DNA of 64,000 nucleotides. Source: Acetobacter tropicalis (GTDB lineage: Bacteria; Pseudomonadota; Alphaproteobacteria; Acetobacterales; Acetobacteraceae). Made by a program: the position numbers and the translations under genes. Positions 44,105 to 52,645 of the stretch are shown here, piece after piece (the stretch's first letter is position 1; the number at the start of each line of letters is the position of its first letter). The stretch spans positions 20,789-84,788 of the forward strand of contig NZ_LHZQ01000216.1 of assembly GCF_001580915.1 (NCBI RefSeq), written 5' to 3'. Below the pieces are notes generated by a model, which saw only the letters and a program-made list of their open reading frames with translations, made no database searches and was not told where the DNA came from.

Positions 44105-45247
44105 ATGTTTCTTAATGAAGTGCAGGAACAGGTTCTGGAAACCACTCGGTCTTTTGTAGATGCAGTAATCCGCCCCGCAGCGGAAGCGCTTGACCGGGAA
44201 GAGCGCTTCCCTTCCGAAATTTATGATCAGATGGCTGAGCTTGGGCTATTCGGTATTGGCGTACCGGAAGAACTGGGCGGGCCCGGATTTGATACGCTGA
44301 CCTATGCCGTGGTGATGGAAGAACTGTCCCGCGGTTACGCCAGTATTGCGGACCAATGTGGGTTGGTGGAACTGATTTCAACCCTTCTGGTGCGCCATGG
44401 GACGGAGAGCCAGCGTAAGATCCTACCTGAAATACTCTCCATGCGGCGGAAAGTCGCTTATTGCATAACAGAACCGGAAGCCGGAACAGATGTATCAGGC
44501 ATTCGTACAACTGCTGAGCGTGATGGAAACGGTTGGGTGCTGAATGGTGGTAAAATCTGGATTCATAATGCTCCCGTAGCAGATACGGGCTTTGTGCTGG
44601 CGCGCACCAACAAGGATGCCGGTAACAGGGGTATGTCCATATTTATTGTGGATCTTCATGCGCAGGGAGTGGATCGCGGCCCCAAAGAGCACAAGATGGG
44701 ACAAAGAGCCAGTCAGGTAGGGGGGCTTGATTTTCAGGATGTCCGGTTAGGCCCAGATGCGCTTCTGGGGGAAGAAGGCCGTGGTTTCCATATGATGATG
44801 AGTGTTCTGGATAAAGGACGCGTGGGGATTGCTTCCCTTGCCGTAGGTATTGCGCAGGCAGGACTGGAAGCCGCCGTGGATTATGCCGGTACGCGCAAAC
44901 AGTTTGGAAAGCATATTTCCGAATTCCAGGGCGTGCAGTGGCTACTGGCAGATATGGCAAAGGATATTGAAGCAGCCCGCCTGCTTGTTTATTCCGCCGC
45001 GAGCAAGATTGATCGTGGGCTGGATGCCACGCGTTCCTGTTCCATGGCGAAATGTTTTGCCGGGGATATGGCAGTGGCTCGGACGGCTGACGCGGTGCAG
45101 GTTTTTGGCGGCTCTGGTTATATCCGTGGCTTTGAAGTTGAACGTCTTTACCGAGATGCAAAAATCACCCAGATTTATGAAGGAACAAATCAGATTCAGC
45201 GTATGATTATTGCGCGTGAATTGCTGCGTAAAGGCGCACGCTCATGA
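44105..45247 (+). CDS. Acyl-CoA dehydrogenase
   Basis: A 380-residue flavoprotein of the short/medium-chain acyl-CoA dehydrogenase type. The N-terminal helical domain (MFLNEVQEQVLETTRSFVD) leads to the FAD signature CITEPEAGTDVSGIRTTAE near residues 120-138 and GGKIWIHNAPVADTGFV. The catalytic base is Glu359 in IYEGTNQIQRMIIARELL, as in butyryl- and isobutyryl-type enzymes. It removes two hydrogens from an acyl-CoA and gives the electrons to ETF; EtfB and EtfA are encoded four genes downstream in the same operon. It is clearly different from the sulfur-linked SfnB-like proteins at the left of the window. The acyl substrate is unknown. Confidence 0.93.
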   Translation: MFLNEVQEQVLETTRSFVDAVIRPAAEALDREERFPSEIYDQMAELGLFGIGVPEELGGPGFDTLTYAVVMEELSRGYASIADQCGLVELISTLLVRHGTESQRKILPEILSMRRKVAYCITEPEAGTDVSGIRTTAERDGNGWVLNGGKIWIHNAPVADTGFVLARTNKDAGNRGMSIFIVDLHAQGVDRGPKEHKMGQRASQVGGLDFQDVRLGPDALLGEEGRGFHMMMSVLDKGRVGIASLAVGIAQAGLEAAVDYAGTRKQFGKHISEFQGVQWLLADMAKDIEAARLLVYSAASKIDRGLDATRSCSMAKCFAGDMAVARTADAVQVFGGSGYIRGFEVERLYRDAKITQIYEGTNQIQRMIIARELLRKGARS

Positions 45248-46011
45248 GGCAGGTCGCGCTTGTTACAGGATCTTCCCGTGGCATAGGGCTGGCCACGGCT
45301 GAGGTTCTTGCCAAAGCCGGTTTTGCTGTTGCACTCAATGGCCCAGAGGATAATGAAGAGCTTAAGAGCGCGGTTGCGAAAGTTTCAGAATATGGTGGGC
45401 CGGTGGTAGCAGCCCCCTTTGATGTAACGGATTGCACAGAATACGCAGCAAAGCTTTCCTGCATTGAAGACACTTTGGGGCCGTTGACGACATTGGTGAA
45501 CAATGCGGGGGTAGGAGTTCTTCAACGTGGAGACCTGCTGGATGTGACGGAAGCCAGCTGGGAGCGTTGCGTGAACGTGAATGCCAAGGCACTCTTTTTT
45601 CTCTCTCAATCTTTTGCACGGCGTTTAGTTTCCCGAAAACGGGACGACGAGCGGTTTTATTCCATTGTGAATGTAACGTCTTCCAACGCGGTAGCCGTTG
45701 CTGTTCAGCGCTCCGAATATTGTGCATCAAAAGCGGCGGCCGCCATGATTTCACGCACTCTTGCCGTGCGGCTGGGGGCTGAAAACATAGCGGTTTATGA
45801 TGTGCAGCCCGGGCTTATAGCCACAGAAATGACAGCGCCGGTTATTGAGAGCTACCAGAAACGGGCTGAGGATGGCCTGACCCTTTTCCCGCGTGTTGGC
45901 ACACCTGCGGAGATTGGGGCCATCATCACAAGCCTTGCAACTGGCAAACTTCCCTATGTGACAGGACAGGCAATTTCGGCAGATGCCGGAATGCTGATCC
46001 CTCGTTTTTGA
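45244..46011 (+). CDS. SDR oxidoreductase (3-ketoacyl-ACP reductase-like)
   Basis: A 255-residue SDR. The cofactor motif is VTGSSRGIGLATAEVLAKAG (residues 7-26), NNAG near 87, catalytic Ser in NVTSSNAVAV near 142 and Tyr-x-x-x-Lys in YCASKAAAAM near 156-160. The end has RVGTPAEIGAIITSLATGKLPYVTGQAISADAG, like FabG relatives. A VLVNGP-type segment (VALNGPEDNEEL) replaces the usual NAD-specific Asp, so NADP may be used. The ATG overlaps the stop of the acyl-CoA dehydrogenase gene. In other bacteria a similar SDR stands next to DUF993 and sugar-isomerase-like genes; that is recollection, not tested here. Confidence 0.9.
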   Translation: MRQVALVTGSSRGIGLATAEVLAKAGFAVALNGPEDNEELKSAVAKVSEYGGPVVAAPFDVTDCTEYAAKLSCIEDTLGPLTTLVNNAGVGVLQRGDLLDVTEASWERCVNVNAKALFFLSQSFARRLVSRKRDDERFYSIVNVTSSNAVAVAVQRSEYCASKAAAAMISRTLAVRLGAENIAVYDVQPGLIATEMTAPVIESYQKRAEDGLTLFPRVGTPAEIGAIITSLATGKLPYVTGQAISADAGMLIPRF

Positions 46012-46019
46012 GGATGACC

Positions 46020-47168
46020 ATGAAAATAGCTCTTCCAGATATCAGTGGTCAGAAGACGGATTATTGTCTGACGGGTGTTCCGTTACCAGAGGCCGTTCTT
46101 CCTTCTCATCCGGCACGGATTGTTTATTCAGCCGCGCATGTGGTTGCTGATCCCTTTACGAATAATGATCCATCCGGATCACCTGCGATAGATTGGGAGA
46201 AAACTCTTGAATTCCGCAGGTACCTTGCAGATTTAGGGATTGGCATTGCGGAGGCTATGGATACAGCGCAGCGTGGTATGGGGCTGGATTGGCCCAGGGC
46301 GTTGGAACTGGTTACACAGACACGTAAAGAATTGCCAGATGCGCTGGTGGGGAACGGATGCGGCACAGATCATTTGGCGCCGCAGGATGCACGATCAATT
46401 GACGATGTGGTTCGGGCTTATCTGGAGCAGGTTGAGGCTATTCAGGCCGTAGGTGGCCGGTTGATCCTTATGGCAAGCCGCGCTCTTGTGAAAGTAGCCA
46501 CCAACGCGGGGGACTATCTGCGTGTTTATTCAGATGTTCTCTCCGCCTGTGATCATCCCGTTATTCTACACTGGCTAGGGGAAATGTTTGACCCTGCACT
46601 GGCGGGATATTGGGGAAGCACATCTTTTGAGACCGCCCTGGAAACTGTTCTGGAAATTATTGAGACCAACAAAAGCAAGGTCGATGGTATAAAAATCTCC
46701 CTTCTGGACAAACAGAAAGAAATCATTCTGCGGCGACGCCTGCCTGACGGTGTGAAAATGTATACCGGAGATGACTTCAATTATCCGGAACTGATTGAAG
46801 GAGATGATCAGGGTTTCAGTCATGCCCTTCTGGGTATTTTTGATCCTCTGGCACCTGCTGCTGCGTATGCTGTCTCTAAGCTTGGAGAGGGAGACAAAGC
46901 TGCTTTCCGTTCCACTCTGGACCCTACAGTACCTCTTGCCCGCACAATTTTTCGGGCTCCCACGCAATATTATAAAACTGGCGTAGTGTTTCTTGCCTGG
47001 CTGAATGGGTTTCAGGATCATTTTGTTATGGTGAACGGTGCTCAGGCTCTTCGGCCTTTGCCCTATTTTACCGAAATTTTCAGGCAGGCTGATCAATGTG
47101 GCCTGTTACGTGATCCGGAAAAGGCAGTGCATCGCATGACGTCACTTCTGGCGGTTTACGGAGCCTGA
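46020..47168 (+). CDS. DUF993 protein (dihydrodipicolinate synthase-like TIM barrel)
   Basis: A 382-residue protein of the DUF993 family, which is related to dihydrodipicolinate synthase/N-acetylneuraminate lyase aldolases. Typical family stretches are RIVYSAAHVVADPF near residues 35-48, GIAEAMDTAQRGMGLDW, VGNGCGTDHL near 112, and HWLGEMFDPALAGYWGS. Lys225 in DGIKISLLDK is the candidate Schiff-base lysine by analogy with the aldolase family. No activity is established for DUF993. The start at 46020 follows GAGG by 6 bases; an ATG at 46014 is also possible. It sits between the SDR and a sugar-isomerase-like protein. Confidence 0.85.
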   Translation: MKIALPDISGQKTDYCLTGVPLPEAVLPSHPARIVYSAAHVVADPFTNNDPSGSPAIDWEKTLEFRRYLADLGIGIAEAMDTAQRGMGLDWPRALELVTQTRKELPDALVGNGCGTDHLAPQDARSIDDVVRAYLEQVEAIQAVGGRLILMASRALVKVATNAGDYLRVYSDVLSACDHPVILHWLGEMFDPALAGYWGSTSFETALETVLEIIETNKSKVDGIKISLLDKQKEIILRRRLPDGVKMYTGDDFNYPELIEGDDQGFSHALLGIFDPLAPAAAYAVSKLGEGDKAAFRSTLDPTVPLARTIFRAPTQYYKTGVVFLAWLNGFQDHFVMVNGAQALRPLPYFTEIFRQADQCGLLRDPEKAVHRMTSLLAVYGA

Positions 47169-47169
47169 A

Positions 47170-48027
47170 ATGCGGGATTTCACGCATGATCTTTCCGCAT
47201 TCGCGCTGAATACCGCCAGCTTGGGGCATAATGTGTCCGGTGCAGGGGCAGGCTGGTCGCCTGAGCGAACCCTGGATGCATGCGCCAGGCGCGGGATTGG
47301 CGGCATTGTCTTTTGGAGGCGGGAGGTGGCGGGGCGTGGTGCTGACATAGCGCGCCGTGCGCGCGAGGTTGGCGTCCATGTGGCCGGGCTATGCCGGTCG
47401 CCGTTTCTGGTAGGGCCAATGGCGCCGGTGGGAAAGCAGGCTGTGATTGATGACTTTCGTTCAGCCTTGGATCTGGCTGCGGAAATAGGCGCGCCAGTTT
47501 TAACTATTGTGACAGGAGGCGTTCAGCCCGGAACAAAAGGGGTGGAAGATAGCCTTAAGCTGGTAGCAGGCTATTTGGAGGAAATTGTCCCGTATGCAGA
47601 TGCATGTGGGGTTAAGCTGGCATTGGAGCCCTTGAATCCAGCCTATGGCGGAGATCGCTCGTGCCTGACAACCACCCGAGATGCGCTGGATATCTGTGAC
47701 ATGGTGGAGGCTCCGGGCCTGGGTGTTGCCATAGATGTTTATCATGTCTGGTGGGATACGGATTTACGCTACCAGATTCAACGGGCTGGTCAGCGCATTT
47801 TTGGATATCACCTCTGTGACTGGTTGGCCCAGACGAGCGATATCCTGCTTGACCGCGGAATGATGGGGGATGGGGTGGTGGCTTTGAAACCCATTCGGGC
47901 AGCGGTGGAAGCGGCGGGTTATAACGGATTTTGTGAAGTGGAAATCTTCTCTGCAAACAATTGGTGGAAACGAAACCCGGAAGACGTGCTGGATATCATG
48001 GTTGAACGTTTTCGTACTGTTTGTTGA
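47170..48027 (+). CDS. Sugar phosphate isomerase/epimerase-like TIM-barrel protein
   Basis: A 285-residue protein of the xylose-isomerase-like TIM barrel (AP endonuclease family 2). Metal and substrate residues expected in this family are seen in [20 protein letters not shown] (Glu about residue 152) and [12 protein letters not shown] (Asp and His about 190-193), with HLCDWL and Glu in CEVEIFS toward the end. Members isomerise or epimerise sugars and keto sugars. It begins 1 base after DUF993 and ends 14 bases before etfB. Its presence next to an aldolase-like protein argues for a carbohydrate-derived intermediate. Confidence 0.88.
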   Translation: MRDFTHDLSAFALNTASLGHNVSGAGAGWSPERTLDACARRGIGGIVFWRREVAGRGADIARRAREVGVHVAGLCRSPFLVGPMAPVGKQAVIDDFRSALDLAAEIGAPVLTIVTGGVQPGTKGVEDSLKLVAGYLEEIVPYADACGVKLALEPLNPAYGGDRSCLTTTRDALDICDMVEAPGLGVAIDVYHVWWDTDLRYQIQRAGQRIFGYHLCDWLAQTSDILLDRGMMGDGVVALKPIRAAVEAAGYNGFCEVEIFSANNWWKRNPEDVLDIMVERFRTVC

Positions 48028-48041
48028 AATACGAGGGTGTG

Positions 48042-48803
48042 ATGAAAATTCTTGTTCCGGTAAAAAGGGTTGTTGACTATAACGTTAAGGTGAGAGTGAA
48101 GGCAGATGGCAGTGGAGTTGATCTGTCCGGTGTGAAAATGTCCATGAACCCATTTGACGAAATAGCTCTGGAAGAAGCTGTTCGCCTTAAGGAAAAAGGG
48201 CTGGCTACAGAGGTGGTAGCTGTTTCTGCCGGCGTGGGGCAGGCACGTGATACTTTACGCACAGCTCTGGCGATGGGAGCAGATCGCGCGATACTGGTTG
48301 AGACATCCACCGATGTGAATGACGACCTTGAGCCTTTGGCGGTTGCAAAAATCCTTGCCAAGCTGGTTGAGACAGAAAAACCTGATCTGGTGCTGATGGG
48401 CAAGCAGGCCATTGATAATGATATGAATGCCACGGGCCAGATGCTTGCGGCCTTACTGGGGTGGGGGCAGGCAACGTTTGCCTCTCAAGTGGATATTAAA
48501 GATGGGGCAGCCACGGTCACGCGTGAAGTGGACGGTGGCTTGCAGACAATCAGGGTAAATCTGCCCGCAGTTGTAACGGCTGACCTTCGCTTGAATGAGC
48601 CGCGCTATGTCTCTCTGCCCAACATCATGAAGGCCAAGAAAAAGCCTCTGGAAGAAAAGAAAATTTCAGACATTGGTGTGGATATCACGCCGCGTTTGCA
48701 GGTGGTGCGTACGGTGGAGCCAGCCCAGCGGAGTGCGGGGGTAAAAGTAGGTTCTGTTGATGAACTGATCGAGAAACTAAAAAATCAGGCAGGAGTGATC
48801 TGA
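48042..48803 (+). CDS. etfB: Electron transfer flavoprotein subunit beta
   Basis: A 253-residue ETF beta subunit. It opens with [20 protein letters not shown], has [18 protein letters not shown] near residues 37-54 and [26 protein letters not shown] near 118-143, all typical. It binds AMP and forms the electron carrier with EtfA. The start at 48042 lies 14 bases after the sugar-isomerase-like gene; its stop overlaps the etfA start (TGATG). Housekeeping etfBA is usually elsewhere, so this pair may be a dedicated copy serving the acyl-CoA dehydrogenase of the same operon. Confidence 0.96.
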   Translation: MKILVPVKRVVDYNVKVRVKADGSGVDLSGVKMSMNPFDEIALEEAVRLKEKGLATEVVAVSAGVGQARDTLRTALAMGADRAILVETSTDVNDDLEPLAVAKILAKLVETEKPDLVLMGKQAIDNDMNATGQMLAALLGWGQATFASQVDIKDGAATVTREVDGGLQTIRVNLPAVVTADLRLNEPRYVSLPNIMKAKKKPLEEKKISDIGVDITPRLQVVRTVEPAQRSAGVKVGSVDELIEKLKNQAGVI

Positions 48804-49729
48804 TGACTGTTTTATTGCTTGGTGAAAGCTTAAATGGCCAGCTTGCGACTGATACGGTTGCCAGAGCGCTGGACGCTCTCAAACCGCTGGGGGAGGTTCA
48901 TCTTCTTTTGGTGGGAGACGTGACTGAAAATGCTGCCAGCACTGCGGCGCATTTGGAGGGGGTGTCCAAGGTCCTGGTTGCCCGTAACAATGCATTGGAG
49001 CATGGGTTGGCAGAACCTGTGGCGGCTCTGATTGTCGGGTTGGCTCCGCACTATAGCCATATTGCTGCGGGCGCCACGGCATTTTCTAAAAACGTTCTTC
49101 CTCGGGTTGCAGCTTTATTGGATGTTATGGTTCTGACGGATGTGACTGCCGTGCAGGATGCAGAAACATTTGAACGTCCAGTTTTTGCCGGGAATGTCAT
49201 TCAGACAGTAAAGTCCACTGATAAGATAAAGGTATTTACAATAAGAACATCTGTGTTTTCTGCCGTGGCGCAGACTGAAGCGGCCCCCATTGAGACGCTG
49301 GATGAGGAGACGCTGCCCTGTCTTTCTCAATGGGTGGAAGATCAGTCTGTTATCTCTGAGCGGCCTGAACTGACGTCTGCCCGGGTGGTGGTATCTGGCG
49401 GCCGTGGAATTGGGTCCAGAGAAAATTTTGAGTGTATTATCAGTCTCGCGGACAAGATGGGCGGAGCCGTTGGCGCAAGCCGTGCGGCTGTCGATCTTGG
49501 CTATGCTCCCAATGATTGGCAGGTAGGGCAAACAGGGAAGGTAGTTGCGCCAGACCTGTATATTGCGGCGGGTATTTCTGGCGCCATTCAGCACCTTGCC
49601 GGAATGAAAGATTCCAAGGTGATTGTTGCCATCAATAAGGATGAAGAAGCTCCCATTTTCCGGATTGCGGATTATGGCATTGTGGGAGACCTTTTTACCG
49701 TTCTTCCCGAGCTTACCCAAAAACTCTAA
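48803..49729 (+). CDS. etfA: Electron transfer flavoprotein subunit alpha
   Basis: A 308-residue ETF alpha subunit. The FAD domain near the C-terminus has VVSGGRGIGSRENFECI, GASRAAVDLGYAPNDWQVGQTGKVVAPDLYIAAGISGAIQHLAGMKDSKVIVAINKDEEAPIF, the family signature. It accepts electrons from the acyl-CoA dehydrogenase and passes them to ETF:ubiquinone oxidoreductase, which is not in this window. It is the last gene of the six-gene operon that starts at 44105. No terminator is obvious before the next promoter at 49788. Confidence 0.96.
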   Translation: MTVLLLGESLNGQLATDTVARALDALKPLGEVHLLLVGDVTENAASTAAHLEGVSKVLVARNNALEHGLAEPVAALIVGLAPHYSHIAAGATAFSKNVLPRVAALLDVMVLTDVTAVQDAETFERPVFAGNVIQTVKSTDKIKVFTIRTSVFSAVAQTEAAPIETLDEETLPCLSQWVEDQSVISERPELTSARVVVSGGRGIGSRENFECIISLADKMGGAVGASRAAVDLGYAPNDWQVGQTGKVVAPDLYIAAGISGAIQHLAGMKDSKVIVAINKDEEAPIFRIADYGIVGDLFTVLPELTQKL

Positions 49730-49787
49730 GTGTGTCATCACAAAGAGGGGAAAAGGGCTGTAACGACCAAAGCGGAACAGATTGTTC

Positions 49788-49829
49788 TTGCGGGTTACAA
49801 TGGCTCAAAATATAAATAACCAGATAGTT
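49788..49829 (+). promoter_or_regulatory. Promoter and TetR-type operator (site C) upstream of the CoA-transferase gene
   Basis: TTGCGG (49788-49793) and TATAAA (49811-49816) are 17 bases apart, a good sigma70 promoter. The 13-mer TAACCAGATAGTT (49817-49829) follows at once and is identical to that at 44072. Binding there would block promoter clearance. Confidence 0.7.
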
Positions 49830-49855
49830 AAAAATAGCTGGAAAGCTGAAAACAG

Positions 49856-51445
49856 ATGTCCAAGATCAAAAGCGCCGCAGAAGTTGCTGAGTTTATCAAG
49901 GACGGAGCCGTTATCGCCGTCAACTCATCAAGCGGCTTATGCTGCCCTGATGAAGTTCTGGCGGCAATTGGTGCCAGGTTTCGGGATAAAGGGGTACCGA
50001 GAGGCATAACCACCATTCACCCCATTGCCGCAGGGGACATGTTTGGTACCAAAGGCGTGGATCATGTTGCGCAGCCCGGCCTTCTTTCCACTATTATTGG
50101 GGGGTCGTTTCCTTCTGGTCCGTCTTCCATGGAGCCACCCCTTATTCGGCAGATGATCAGTGATAATCAGGTTGCTGCCTACAATGTGCCGAGTGGCATT
50201 ATTTTTGATATGCTGCGGGAGGGCGCGGCCCTACGGCCAGGTGTGATGACACAGGTAGGGATGGAAACGTTTGTTGATCCGCAACTGGAAGGTTGCGCCA
50301 TAAATGAAGCGGCTCGACAGAAGCCCATTGTGGAGCGGATTACTTTCAAAGGGCAGGAGTGGCTATATTTCAATGCATTGCGGCCCGATGTGTCTATTAT
50401 TCGAGCGAGTACGGCGGATGAACGCGGCAATCTGACCTTTGAGAATGAGGGGGCTTATATCGGTGCGATGGAGATTGCGCTTGCTGGGCACAATAGTGGA
50501 GGGATTGTTATTGCGCAGGTGAAGCGTGTTGCGCAGTCTGGTACATTGCGGCCTCATGATGTGCGTGTGCCCGGTATTCTGGTAGATTATGTTGTAGAAG
50601 CGCCTGAGCAGTTGCAAACAACCGCAACCCCGTATGATCCAGCTATTTCAGGTGAAGTGTTTCGGCCTCTGGACAGTTTTAGTCTGCCTGAGTTTGATGC
50701 CGCCAAGGTGATGGCGCGGCGGGTGGCGCAGGAGTTGAAGCCGGGTTGGGCTGTTAATATCGGCTTTGGAATTTCCGCCAATGTGCCCAGAATCCTGCTT
50801 GAAGAAGGCCGACATGGGGAGGTGACATGGGTGATTGAGCAAGGAGCCGTTGGTGGTATCCCGCTGCTTGATTTCAAATTTGGCTGTTCTTCCAATGCAG
50901 AATGTTTTGTCGCTTCCCCGCAGTTATTTACCTATTTTCAGGCCGGTGGATTTGATGTCTCCCTGATGTCTTTCCTGCAAATTGACCGCATGGGGTCTGT
51001 CAATGTTTCTAATCTGGCGGCGCGCCCTCATGTTACGGCGGGGGCGGGCGGCTTTGTGGATATTACGTCTCATGCCAAGCGCATCATTTTTTCAGGCTAT
51101 TTCAATGCAGGCGCAAAGCTGGGCATTGCTGATGGTAAGGTGCGGGTGGATCGGGAAGGCCACGTGCCAAAAATAGTTGAGAAACTGGATCAGACATCCT
51201 TTTCCGGCCCAAGGGCGATCGCGGAAGGGAAGGAAATTCTTTACGTGACGGAACGGTGTGTCATGAAATTAACATCTCAGGGCCTGATGGTGACGGAAAT
51301 TGCTCCGGGTATTGATCTGCAAAGCCAGCTCCTTGATCAGGCGGAAGTGCCGCTTCTCGTGTCATCCTCTCTGAAAGAAATGGATGGGGCTCTTTTTCAA
51401 CCGTCTATGGTAGCAGAGCTGGCACGGAACAAAGAAGCGGCCTGA
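49856..51445 (+). CDS. CoA-transferase (acetate/propionate CoA-transferase, YdiF/Pct type)
   Basis: A 529-residue CoA-transferase in which both halves of the family I enzyme are fused. The N-terminal half opens with ITTIHPIAAGDMFGTKGVDHVAQPG-like sequence near residues 56-80, and the second half has INIGFGISANVPRIL near 300. The catalytic Glu is Glu328 in WVIEQGAVGGIP, equivalent by position to Glu333 of E. coli YdiF. It would move CoA from acetyl-CoA or succinyl-CoA to a carboxylate. It has its own promoter and operator. In the island the plausible job is to activate the acid made by the aldehyde dehydrogenase; that link is inference. It differs from AarC-type succinyl-CoA:acetate CoA-transferase. 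Confidence 0.88.
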   Translation: MSKIKSAAEVAEFIKDGAVIAVNSSSGLCCPDEVLAAIGARFRDKGVPRGITTIHPIAAGDMFGTKGVDHVAQPGLLSTIIGGSFPSGPSSMEPPLIRQMISDNQVAAYNVPSGIIFDMLREGAALRPGVMTQVGMETFVDPQLEGCAINEAARQKPIVERITFKGQEWLYFNALRPDVSIIRASTADERGNLTFENEGAYIGAMEIALAGHNSGGIVIAQVKRVAQSGTLRPHDVRVPGILVDYVVEAPEQLQTTATPYDPAISGEVFRPLDSFSLPEFDAAKVMARRVAQELKPGWAVNIGFGISANVPRILLEEGRHGEVTWVIEQGAVGGIPLLDFKFGCSSNAECFVASPQLFTYFQAGGFDVSLMSFLQIDRMGSVNVSNLAARPHVTAGAGGFVDITSHAKRIIFSGYFNAGAKLGIADGKVRVDREGHVPKIVEKLDQTSFSGPRAIAEGKEILYVTERCVMKLTSQGLMVTEIAPGIDLQSQLLDQAEVPLLVSSSLKEMDGALFQPSMVAELARNKEAA

Positions 51446-51633
51446 CAGTTGGAAGGTGTTGCGCCAGATTAAAAGGAGGGGGGGGCAGGCGATGGAGGTC
51501 TGTTCCCTGATCTTGTTTTGTCTGGGCGGAGGCAACCATTGGCGGTGTGATTGGGGTGGCGAGGGCGAGAAAACCTCTTTTTTGAACCACTCATGTGCGT
51601 GTTGTTTTATGGTCTGGAGCTGTGGCTTTAGGT

Positions 51634-51646
51634 AAATATCTTGTTA
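51634..51646. promoter_or_regulatory. Weaker TetR-type operator copy (site D) upstream of tetR
   Basis: AAATATCTTGTTA (51634-51646) matches 11 of 13 positions of the reverse complement (AACTATCTGGTTA) of the motif at 44072 and 49817. It lies 90 bases before the tetR ATG, as expected for autoregulation. The site is weaker than the others and could be chance. Confidence 0.45.
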
Positions 51647-51735
51647 CTTAGAGGAAATCACGATATCCTTACACGTTGCTCCAGAATGTATCTGAGTGAT
51701 GATTGATTTGCATGCACTTTAAGTGAGGAAATGGC

Positions 51736-52422
51736 ATGACGCAGGCAGAAAGCAAGGAAGGCAACGATAGTCTGCTTGGTAAGAACGCTGCGTCTGCGCG
51801 TACTCCCCATAAACGGGATGCGGAAGCCACCCAGAAACGTATTCTTTCCTCCGCAAAGCATGAATTTGCCATGAGTGGACTGGCTGGTGCCCGGGTTGAT
51901 GTCATTGCTGAGAAAGCTGAAGCCAACAAGCGGATGATTTACCACTACTTTGGTAGCAAGGAAGCGCTTTTTACCAAGGTTCTTGAAGAAGCTTATAGTG
52001 ATTTGTATGAGGCGGAACGCAAGCTGAAGCTGGATCATCTTGAACCCAGAGTGGCGTTGGAGCGTTTTGTAAGATTTACATGGACTTATTACCTAGAAAA
52101 CCCGGATTTTATTACGCTTGTAAATAGTGAGAACCTGCATAAGGGAGTGCATCTGGGTAGTTCCGGTGTTCTGAAAAGTGTGAGCAGAAACCGGCTGCAC
52201 ATGTTGGAAAACCTGTTGGCCCGAGGGCAGAAAAGTGGTGTGTTCCGCAAAGGCATAGATGCCATGCAGTTGCATATTTCCATAGCGGCACTTGGCTATT
52301 ATTACCTGACAAACAGATATACGGGGTCCATTGTTTTTAGATGTGATCTTATGGCGCCTGAAATGCTGGAAAAACGAATTGAATTTAATGTAGAGAGCAT
52401 TCTTCGTATTGTTGGTGCCTGA
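51736..52422 (+). CDS. TetR/AcrR-family transcriptional regulator
   Basis: A 228-residue regulator. After a 30-residue N-terminal tail the DNA-binding domain spans about residues 30-78: ATQKRILSSAKHEFAMSGLAGARVDVIAEKAEANKRMIYHYFGSKEALFTKVLEEAY, with a recognition helix NKRMIYHYF. The ligand domain has FVRFTWTYYLENPDFITLVNSENLHKG, which resembles the TetR_C_29-type group. A GAGGAA ribosome binding site lies 5-6 bases before the ATG. It closes the catabolic island and is the best candidate for binding the four AACTAWCTGGTTA-like sites upstream of the aldehyde dehydrogenase, acyl-CoA dehydrogenase, CoA-transferase and tetR genes. The inducer is probably the substrate or an acyl-CoA. Confidence 0.93.
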   Translation: MTQAESKEGNDSLLGKNAASARTPHKRDAEATQKRILSSAKHEFAMSGLAGARVDVIAEKAEANKRMIYHYFGSKEALFTKVLEEAYSDLYEAERKLKLDHLEPRVALERFVRFTWTYYLENPDFITLVNSENLHKGVHLGSSGVLKSVSRNRLHMLENLLARGQKSGVFRKGIDAMQLHISIAALGYYYLTNRYTGSIVFRCDLMAPEMLEKRIEFNVESILRIVGA

Positions 52423-52475
52423 ACTGGCTTGTCTATATTTTTAGAATCAGACATTTTCTGTTTTTTATGCCTGAT

Positions 52476-52498
52476 AAGGCGCAGTAGAGTGCGCTTTT
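52476..52498 (+). terminator. Rho-independent terminator after tetR
   Basis: AAGGCGCA (52476-52483) pairs with TGCGCTTT (52490-52497) including one G-T pair, with a 6-base loop and T residues at the end of the stem. It separates the catabolic island from the membrane dehydrogenase operon. Confidence 0.6.
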
Positions 52499-52645
52499 CA
52501 AGCATATATGACCTTTCCGTATAGCAACAATCTCACTGCCCTTCTTGTCGCATGCCCCTGAACGAGGGTAACGAGGGGGCTTGTATTGTGTCCAGTCGTC
52601 GAAAACGCTGTTAACGGGCACATCACTTGAGAGAAGGCGTGCTAC

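Noticed and set aside
44105..49729. Plain fatty acid beta-oxidation operon
   Set aside because: No enoyl-CoA hydratase, thiolase or acyl-CoA ligase is present, and the DUF993 and sugar-isomerase-like genes do not belong to that pathway.
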